Program-made: the position numbers and the translations under genes | In this document: piece after piece, positions 57,901 to 64,000 of the stretch | Layout: each line of letters begins with the position of its first letter | Numbering within the stretch: the first letter of the stretch is position 1 | NCBI RefSeq assembly: GCF_006715305.1 | Contig: NZ_VFMY01000001.1 | Location: forward strand, 372,001-436,000 | Source of the DNA: Arthrobacter sp. SLBN-100 | GTDB lineage: Bacteria > Actinomycetota > Actinomycetes > Actinomycetales > Micrococcaceae | DNA: 64,000 bases | Direction: 5' to 3' | Notes under the pieces: generated by a model | Database searches by the model: none | What the model was told of the DNA's origin: nothing | What the model saw: the letters and a program-made list of their open reading frames with translations, nothing else

Positions 57901-60900
57901 TTGCCGGGGTCTCCCACCGCATCCGCTGCGCTTTCACCGTTTGACGCCGTGATCTTCGACCTGGACGGCGTGGTGACCGATACGGCGTCGGTTCATGAAG
58001 CTGCCTGGCGGCAACTGTTCGATGGCGTGCTCACGGATCCACGGGTACCCGCCGACGTGCGCGCGGACCCTTGCACCAGCAGTGACTACCTCAATTATGT
58101 GGACGGCCGGCCACGGGAGGAAGGCGTGCGCGCCTTCCTGGAATCCAGGGGTATGTCGCTGCCGTCCGGCCATGTCTCTGATCCTGCCGGTGAATGGACG
58201 GTCCACGGCTTGGCTGCCATGAAAGACAGGATTTTCAAGGAGCGGCTTGGACAGCAAGGAGTCCGAACCTTCCCAGGAACCGTCGCTCTTCTCAGGAGGC
58301 TCCGGGCGGCCGGGGTGCCGGTAGTCCTGGCCACATCAAGCCGCAATGCCTCTGCAGTCCTTGCTGCTGCAGGACTGTCGGACGCCTTTGATTTAGTCAT
58401 GGGCGGAGTCGTGGCCGGGGAGCTGGGGCTTGCCGGTAAACCTGATCCCGCACTGTTCCTTGAGGTGGTGCACCGGCTGGGTGTTCCTCCTGCCCGTGCT
58501 GTGGTGATTGAAGATGCCGTTGCAGGTGTGGAGGCGGCACGGCGCGGCGGCTTCGGCCTGGTTGTTGGCATTGACAGGGCTGACAGGAGGGCTGAGCTGG
58601 AGGCGGCAGGGGCTGACGTCGTGCTGACCGACGTCAGCCAGCTCGATCTCGGCCGTGTCATCACCGACCCGTGGCACCTTGTCTATGAGGGCTATGATCC
58701 AGCTCACGAAGGACATCGTGAGGCACTCACCACGGTCGGAAACGGCTACCTTGCCGTCCGGGGTTCGGCTCCCGAGAGCAGGAGGGGCGACGTCCATTAC
58801 CCCGGCACCTACCTGGCAGGCGTCTACAACCGGCTCACCAGCAGCGTGCAGGGACAGGTCAGCGAAGACGAGCACATGGTGAACCAGCCAAACTGGCTCG
58901 TGCTGGATGTCCGGATTGAAGGGACGGACTGGTGGTCCCGTGGCGGGCTGAAGATCCGCCGAGAGCGGCGGGTCCTTGACATGCGCCGGGCCATCCTTGA
59001 AAGGGAAGTTGAGCTTGAAGCCCCGGACGGCCGCCGGTTGAAGGTGCGGCAGCGCCGCTTCGCCTCGATGGCGCAGCCCCACCTGGCGGCCTTGGAAACT
59101 GTACTGGTTGCCGTGGGGTGGACGGGGCCGGCCGCCATCCGCAGTGGGGTTGATACGGACGTCACGAACGAAAACGTCCCCGAGGATGTACTTCTGTCCC
59201 ACCGCCACCTGGTTGCGCTGGACCCGCCGGACGCAGCGGATCCGTTGCCCGTTACCGAGGTGCAGACGACCCAGAGCCACGTCAGGATCGCCACGGCTCT
59301 TCGCACCCAGGTGTCCGGAGAGCCTGGCACCGGTACGGCGGGCGGGGAGGCGGGGCTGTACTACCGCTTCTGGGACGTTCAGCTGCACGACGGCGTCCCC
59401 CTGGCGGTGACCAAGACCGCGTCCGTGGTGACGTCCCGCGACAGGGCCGTGTCTGCGCCGGCCCTTGCCGCAGCAGCAGTGCTCCGGACGTCGGCCACAG
59501 ACTTTGAGGCCCTGCTTTCCCGGCACGAGGACGCGTGGGTGCGGCTGCTGCGTCTCTTTGAAATAAATATCGAAGGCCACACCCAGGTACAGCTGATCCT
59601 GAATCTCCATGTCTTCCACCTGCTCCAGGCGCTCAGTCCGCACACCGCCGAACTGGATGCCGGAGTACCTGCCCGTGGGCTGCACGGGGAGGGATACCGC
59701 GGGCACATCTTCTGGGACGAACTTTTTGTGTTGCCGCTCCTCACATCCCGGATGCCCTCCGTTGCCCGGTCACTTATCACGTATCGGTGGAGGCGGTTGC
59801 CTGCCGCGCGGGAGGCCGCGGCCGCAGCCGGATACCGGGGAGCGCTTTTCCCCTGGCAGAGCGGCAGCGACGGCAGGGAGGAAACGCCCCGCTGGCTTTT
59901 CAACCGGCGCTCCGGCCGATGGGTACCTGACTTTTCCCATCTTCAACGCCACGCGGGCCTCGCCGTGGCCTACAACGCCTGGCAGTATTTCCTCGCCAGC
60001 CAAGACAGGGAGTGGCTCCTTCGCCATGGGGCCGAGCTGATAGTGGAGGTGGCGCGGTGTGTGGTGTCGATGGCCGACTACGAGGAAGAAGAGGACCGCT
60101 TTCACCTTCGCGGTGTCATGGGCCCGGACGAGTACCATACGGGTCCCGCGGACAACCCGGGCGCCGGACTGGACGATAACGCCTACACGAATGTCATGGC
60201 GGCCTGGGTATGTGCCCAGGCGGCCATGATCATGGCAACGCTTCACGGCCACGATCTTGAGGATCTGCAGGCACGCCTGACGGTGAAGCCCGGAGAAACA
60301 GCCGAATGGCTTCACGTCAGCCAGCGGATGGCGGTGCCGTTCCATGATGGCATCATCAGCCAGTTCCAGGGCTACGAGGGCCTGCAGGAGCTCGACTGGG
60401 AGCATTATCGGAACACGTACCGGAACATCGAACGCCTGGACCTCATTCTGGAGGCTGAAGGGGACAGCACCAACCGGTACCGGCTGGCCAAGCAGGCGGA
60501 CGTCTTGATGCTCCTGTACGTTTTCGGCGAAAAAGAGCTCAGGCTCATCCTGTCCGGGCTGGGTTACGCGGTCACGGCTGCCCAAGTGGGGGACACGGTC
60601 AGTTACTATCTGGCAAGAACAGCCCACGGCTCCACATTGAGCCGGGTGGCCCACGCCTCCGTGCTGGCGGCAACGGACCCCGACCGCGCCTGGACAACGT
60701 TCCGGGAAGCACTCAGCGCGGACCTCGACGACACCCAGGGAGGCACCACCAGCACCGGCATCCACCTTGGTGCCATGGCAGGTTCCATCGACGTCGTCCA
60801 GCGCAGTTTCGCGGGCTTGCGCATCACCGCGGACGCACTCCTCTTCGCACCGAAAATGCCGAAGGGCCTGCAGGGAGTATCCTTCCACGTCCGCTACCGC

Positions 60901-61044
60901 GGTCACCTGCTCACCGTTGGCCTGGAACACGGAAAACTGACAGTTTCCGCGGCATCCGGCGACGCCCCCGACATCCTGGTGCAGGTCGGCTCGGAAAACG
61001 TCCAGCTTGGAGCAGGGGAGTCCCGCCTGTTCGTGCTCGACTGA
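57901..61044 (+). CDS. Beta-phosphoglucomutase-glycoside phosphorylase (GH65) fusion
   Basis: 1047 residues. The N-terminal HAD domain (1-245) has VIFDLDGVVTDT with nucleophile Asp20 and acid Asp22, ATSSRNASAVL and VIEDAVAGVEAARRGGF, as in beta-phosphoglucomutase. The rest is a GH65 inverting phosphorylase with the acid Glu744 in MGPDEYH. A phosphorylase releases beta-glucose-1-phosphate from trehalose, maltose or kojibiose, and the mutase would convert it to glucose-6-phosphate. TTG 57901 is preceded by AAAGGA. The same HAD-GH65 combination, with an extra domain, is found in M. tuberculosis Rv2006, a DosR target. Confidence 0.9.
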   Translation: MPGSPTASAALSPFDAVIFDLDGVVTDTASVHEAAWRQLFDGVLTDPRVPADVRADPCTSSDYLNYVDGRPREEGVRAFLESRGMSLPSGHVSDPAGEWTVHGLAAMKDRIFKERLGQQGVRTFPGTVALLRRLRAAGVPVVLATSSRNASAVLAAAGLSDAFDLVMGGVVAGELGLAGKPDPALFLEVVHRLGVPPARAVVIEDAVAGVEAARRGGFGLVVGIDRADRRAELEAAGADVVLTDVSQLDLGRVITDPWHLVYEGYDPAHEGHREALTTVGNGYLAVRGSAPESRRGDVHYPGTYLAGVYNRLTSSVQGQVSEDEHMVNQPNWLVLDVRIEGTDWWSRGGLKIRRERRVLDMRRAILEREVELEAPDGRRLKVRQRRFASMAQPHLAALETVLVAVGWTGPAAIRSGVDTDVTNENVPEDVLLSHRHLVALDPPDAADPLPVTEVQTTQSHVRIATALRTQVSGEPGTGTAGGEAGLYYRFWDVQLHDGVPLAVTKTASVVTSRDRAVSAPALAAAAVLRTSATDFEALLSRHEDAWVRLLRLFEINIEGHTQVQLILNLHVFHLLQALSPHTAELDAGVPARGLHGEGYRGHIFWDELFVLPLLTSRMPSVARSLITYRWRRLPAAREAAAAAGYRGALFPWQSGSDGREETPRWLFNRRSGRWVPDFSHLQRHAGLAVAYNAWQYFLASQDREWLLRHGAELIVEVARCVVSMADYEEEEDRFHLRGVMGPDEYHTGPADNPGAGLDDNAYTNVMAAWVCAQAAMIMATLHGHDLEDLQARLTVKPGETAEWLHVSQRMAVPFHDGIISQFQGYEGLQELDWEHYRNTYRNIERLDLILEAEGDSTNRYRLAKQADVLMLLYVFGEKELRLILSGLGYAVTAAQVGDTVSYYLARTAHGSTLSRVAHASVLAATDPDRAWTTFREALSADLDDTQGGTTSTGIHLGAMAGSIDVVQRSFAGLRITADALLFAPKMPKGLQGVSFHVRYRGHLLTVGLEHGKLTVSAASGDAPDILVQVGSENVQLGAGESRLFVLD

Positions 61045-61096
61045 CCTCAGGGGCGCCTTTCGCAGATTGAACCAGCTTTCCTTGAGGGGAGTGACA

Positions 61097-63673
61097 ATGA
61101 CGCAATGGGCAGGCCAGCCGACGCAGCTGCCGGACGCCGCCGGGCTGAGTTCGGACCGGGCCGCGGCGCTACTGAAGGAGCGGGGCCCCAATGTCCTGCC
61201 GGGGGAGAAGCGAACGCCGCAATGGCGGAAGCTCCTCGCTGAGCTGACCCACTTCTTCGCCCTGATGCTGTGGTTCGCAGCGGCACTGGCATTTGTCGCG
61301 GGCATGCCCGAACTTGCCCTTGCGATCATCGTGGTGGTTATTGTCAACGGGATTTTTGCCCACATCCAGCAGGAACGTGCCCAGCATGCAGCGGCGAAAC
61401 TGCGCACCCTGCTCCCGGCGGAGGTGTCTGTCCGGCGGGACGGCCGTGTCATGAGGGTGCACGGCAGTGAACTGGTTCCGGGGGATGCAGTGCTGCTGTC
61501 CGCGGGTGACCGGGTGCCGGCCGACGTTGTCCTGGCTGAGGCGTCCTCCTGCACGGTTGACGAGTCGATGCTGACCGGCGAAAGTGAAGCCGTGCCGAAG
61601 GGCAGCGGGGACAGCGCCTGGGGCGGGACCTTCCTGGTCAACGGGGAAACCGACGCGGTGGTGACACGCACCGGGGCCGATACGCGTCTTGCGGGGATCG
61701 CCGCGCTGGCCAGCGCTACGGTGTCGCCGCCGTCGCCCCTTGCCCTGGAGCTGCGGCGGATCGTCCGCGTCATCGCGGCAGTGGCATTGGCCATGGCCGG
61801 ATTCTTCTTCCTGGTCTCCCTGCTGGTGGGCATCCCGTGGCGCAACGCCTTCCTGTTCGCCATCGGTGTTGCCGTCGCGCTCATCCCTGAGGGACTCCTG
61901 CCCACTGTCACTCTTTCGCTGGCGATGGGCGCACAGCGGATGGCAGCGAGGAACGCGCTCGTCCGCAATCTGGAAGCAGTCGAAACCCTGGGCTCCACCA
62001 CTTTCATCTGCACCGATAAGACCGGGACATTGACACAGAACAGGATGAACGCCGTCGAGGTTTTTACCACTGAAGGCCGTGTCAGGATCAGCGGGGCGGG
62101 CTACGAGCCTGCCGCGGCCATAGAGGGAACCGGTGTTGCGCTCGCCGCCCGGACAGCACTCGCGGCTCGCGCCGCTTCCCAGGGCCGCGCAGTCCTGCAC
62201 GGGGATGAGTGGAAGGCCGACGGCGACCCGATGGAGGCCGCCATCGACGTCCTCGCCCGCCGGCTAAACGGAAGCGCACCAGAGAGCGCCAAGCCTTCGC
62301 GGCGCTTTGCCTTTGATCCCGGCCGCCGGCGGGAATCGGTGATCATCGGAAGCACGCTCTTCGTTAAAGGTGCACCGGAATCCGTGCTGCCCCTTTGCGG
62401 CGAGTCCGCTGGTGCCGCCGCTGCGGAAGTTGATGACATGGCCTCGCATGGTCTGCGCATCATCGCCGTTGCAGAGCGGGAACTTCCTGGCCCGCCGGAT
62501 GTCTGGCTGGACCGGCCAGCGGCAGAAGTCGAAGCCGGCCTGGCCCTGCTTGGGCTGATAGCGCTTCATGACCCGCCCAGGCCCGACGTGTCCGCTGTGA
62601 TTCAGGCTGCCCGGCGTGCGGGGATACGGATCGCAATGATTACCGGGGACCATCCTGCCACCGCTGCTGCGATAGCCCGTGAGATCGGCCTGGCCGGAAC
62701 TCCTGAAGTGGTCCTGGAGGGGGCGGACCTGCCCGCCGATGAGCAGATGCTGGGCGCACTGCTGGACCGCGACGGCGTCGTGGTCAGCCGGGTGTCCCCT
62801 GAGCAGAAACTGCGTGTTGCCAAGGCCCTGCAAAGCCGCGGACATGTCGTGGCCATGACGGGGGACGGCGTCAACGATGGCCCGGCGCTGCAGGAGGCGG
62901 ACATCGGGGTGGCCATGGGGCTCAGCGGAACGGACGTTGCCCGCGAAGCAGCGGACCTTGTCCTCCTCGATGACCATTTCGGCACAATCGTCGCAGCCAT
63001 TGAACAAGGGCGGGCGACGTACTCGAACATCCGCCGGTTCCTTACCTACCATCTCACTGACAACGTCGCCGAACTGACTCCCTTCATGATCTGGGCGCTC
63101 TCCGGTGGCCAGTTTCCCCTCGCCCTGGGGGTGCTTCAAATCCTGGCACTGGACATCGGGACGGACCTGCTCCCCGCCTTGGCCCTCGGTGCGGAACCAC
63201 CGGGCAAGCGGGTTCTGAACCGGCCGCCGGAGCGGCGCCACCTGATGGATCGCGCGCTGATGATCCGCGCTTTCTTCGTCCTGGGCCCGGTGGAGGCGGC
63301 CCTGGAAATGACGGCATTCTCCGTGGTCCTTTTCGGCGGAGGCTGGAGCCGGGGGAACCCGGGGGATCCGGCACTGCTGATGGCCGCGTCCGGAGCGGCC
63401 TTCACCGCCGTCGTGCTCGGCCAGTTGGCCAATGCCTTCGCCTGCCGCAGCGCTACCGTGCCGCCCTGGCGCCAGGGCTGGCTGACCAACCCGTTGCTAG
63501 TGTGGGCGGTGATCGCAGAGCTGGCCGTCCTCGCCGCCTGTCTGTACATGGTTCCGCTGGCAGCGCTGCTGGGGCAACGGCCGCCGACACCTCTTGGCTT
63601 TGCCATAGCGTTTCTCGCGATTCCCGCGGTCTTTGCAGCTGACTGGCTCTACAAGACAGGGAAGCGGATCTAA
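61097..63673 (+). CDS. P-type cation ATPase (type II, Na+/K+-like subgroup)
   Basis: 858 residues from ATG 61097 (GAGGGGAG upstream). TGES actuator near 160, phosphorylation site DKTGT at Asp307, GDGVNDGPALQEADIG hinge and seven to ten membrane segments. Its helix-4 sequence IPEGLLPTVTLSLAMG resembles the IIC (Na+/K+) form, unlike IPEGLPAAVT of the ATPase at 31420. It follows the phosphorylase fusion and may be co-transcribed. The ion is unknown. Confidence 0.88.
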   Translation: MTQWAGQPTQLPDAAGLSSDRAAALLKERGPNVLPGEKRTPQWRKLLAELTHFFALMLWFAAALAFVAGMPELALAIIVVVIVNGIFAHIQQERAQHAAAKLRTLLPAEVSVRRDGRVMRVHGSELVPGDAVLLSAGDRVPADVVLAEASSCTVDESMLTGESEAVPKGSGDSAWGGTFLVNGETDAVVTRTGADTRLAGIAALASATVSPPSPLALELRRIVRVIAAVALAMAGFFFLVSLLVGIPWRNAFLFAIGVAVALIPEGLLPTVTLSLAMGAQRMAARNALVRNLEAVETLGSTTFICTDKTGTLTQNRMNAVEVFTTEGRVRISGAGYEPAAAIEGTGVALAARTALAARAASQGRAVLHGDEWKADGDPMEAAIDVLARRLNGSAPESAKPSRRFAFDPGRRRESVIIGSTLFVKGAPESVLPLCGESAGAAAAEVDDMASHGLRIIAVAERELPGPPDVWLDRPAAEVEAGLALLGLIALHDPPRPDVSAVIQAARRAGIRIAMITGDHPATAAAIAREIGLAGTPEVVLEGADLPADEQMLGALLDRDGVVVSRVSPEQKLRVAKALQSRGHVVAMTGDGVNDGPALQEADIGVAMGLSGTDVAREAADLVLLDDHFGTIVAAIEQGRATYSNIRRFLTYHLTDNVAELTPFMIWALSGGQFPLALGVLQILALDIGTDLLPALALGAEPPGKRVLNRPPERRHLMDRALMIRAFFVLGPVEAALEMTAFSVVLFGGGWSRGNPGDPALLMAASGAAFTAVVLGQLANAFACRSATVPPWRQGWLTNPLLVWAVIAELAVLAACLYMVPLAALLGQRPPTPLGFAIAFLAIPAVFAADWLYKTGKRI

Positions 63674-63705
63674 ACGCCACTTGCAGCTCCTGCCGGTGGC
63701 AGCGC

Positions 63706-63719
63706 GGGACCAAAGCCTC
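63706..63719. promoter_or_regulatory. DosR-like box before PEP synthase gene
   Basis: GGGACCAAAGCCTC fits seven of eight fixed positions and shares the GGGACCAAAG half with the hsp20 box. It is 35 bp before the start of the next gene. Confidence 0.6.
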
Positions 63720-63754
63720 TGCTGCCGTTGCCCCGGAACCGCGAGGATCGATCC

Positions 63755-64000
63755 ATGGATGCAAGAACGATGATGACTGACGTTCACGTGCGGTGGTTCG
63801 ACGAGGTGGGGATGGAGGATGTTCCCGCTGTGGGCGGCAAGAATGCATCGCTGGGCGAGCTTACCCGTTCCCTGCTTTCCGCCGGCGTGCGCGTGCCCGA
63901 AGGCTTCGCCACCACGGCCAGCGCGTACCGGGCCTTCATTGCCGAGAACGGACTCGAACCCGGCATCAGGGCCGCCATCGACGGATACCGTGAGGGTCAC
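63755..64000 (+). CDS. ppsA: Phosphoenolpyruvate synthase, N-terminal part (cut by window end)
   Basis: 82 codons to the edge. VRWFDEVGMEDVPAVGGKNASLGELTRSL and VRVPEGFATTASAYRAF are the beginning of the PEP/pyruvate-binding domain of PEP synthase (PPDK_N), which makes PEP from pyruvate and ATP for gluconeogenesis. ATG 63755 follows GAGG; internal ATG codons at 63770 and 63773 are possible. Its box links gluconeogenesis to the same stimulus as hsp20. Confidence 0.85.
   Translation, partial: MDARTMMTDVHVRWFDEVGMEDVPAVGGKNASLGELTRSLLSAGVRVPEGFATTASAYRAFIAENGLEPGIRAAIDGYREGH

Noticed and set aside
59770..62070. Very long open frame on the minus strand (766 codons)
   Set aside because: It lies opposite the GH65 fusion and P-ATPase genes, which have family motifs throughout. 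Its translation is low-complexity Ser/Arg/Ala, and long antisense frames are expected at this GC content.

Overview
The window is high-G+C DNA with short intergenic gaps, many ATGA/GTGA stop-start overlaps and frequent GTG/TTG starts. Together with the gene content (narGHJI-narK, WS/DGAT wax ester synthase, PPOX flavoproteins, universal stress proteins, DosS-type kinase) this points to an actinobacterium, most likely an Arthrobacter-like member of the Micrococcaceae. The taxon is inferred. No rRNA, tRNA or CRISPR was seen.

Layout. 0-5 kb is an eroded accessory zone: a frameshifted HigB-type toxin with its HigA-type antitoxin, two relics of one IS110-family element, a broken small gene and an alpha/beta hydrolase. 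5-9 kb holds small membrane proteins and a wax ester/triacylglycerol synthase. 8.8-18.5 kb holds a TehA/SLAC1-type transporter and a complete respiratory nitrate reductase operon, narGHJI-narK. 18.7-30.5 kb holds PPOX proteins (one a pseudogene), a Trypco1/phosphoribosyltransferase-hydrolase/erythromycin-esterase operon and a translationally coupled five-gene operon (AMP-forming acyl-CoA ligase, E1alpha, E1beta, E2, acyl carrier protein). 30-42 kb holds three universal stress proteins, a Ca-type P-ATPase, SRPBCC paralogues, a flavodoxin, a CPBP protease and a hemerythrin. 42-47 kb holds envelope and lipid-type enzymes. 47-52 kb holds Hsp20, a DosS/DosT-like haem-sensor kinase and a beta-CASP metallo-hydrolase. 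52-56 kb holds a serine hydrolase, DUF998, DoxX-like and relic genes. 56-64 kb holds DUF1003, a membrane protein, a beta-phosphoglucomutase/GH65 phosphorylase fusion, a second P-type ATPase and the start of PEP synthase.

How it fits together. Most recognisable genes are counterparts of the Mycobacterium tuberculosis DosR (DevR) hypoxia/dormancy regulon: tgs1, narK2/narX, Rv0571c, Rv2030c, hspX, ctpF, Rv2006, universal stress proteins, Rv3129-like PPOX and dosS. Reading the intergenic regions I found a recurrent 14-bp near-palindrome, GGGnC-n4-GnCCC with an A/T centre, the same length and layout as the DosR box core. It lies upstream of hsp20, three universal stress genes, hemerythrin, PPOX, the beta-CASP hydrolase, the doxX-like gene, the GH65 operon, ppsA and others. 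The window therefore looks like a physically clustered oxygen- or redox-responsive dormancy regulon with its own haem sensor. It also carries several relic copies of regulon-type genes, which suggests ongoing duplication and decay.
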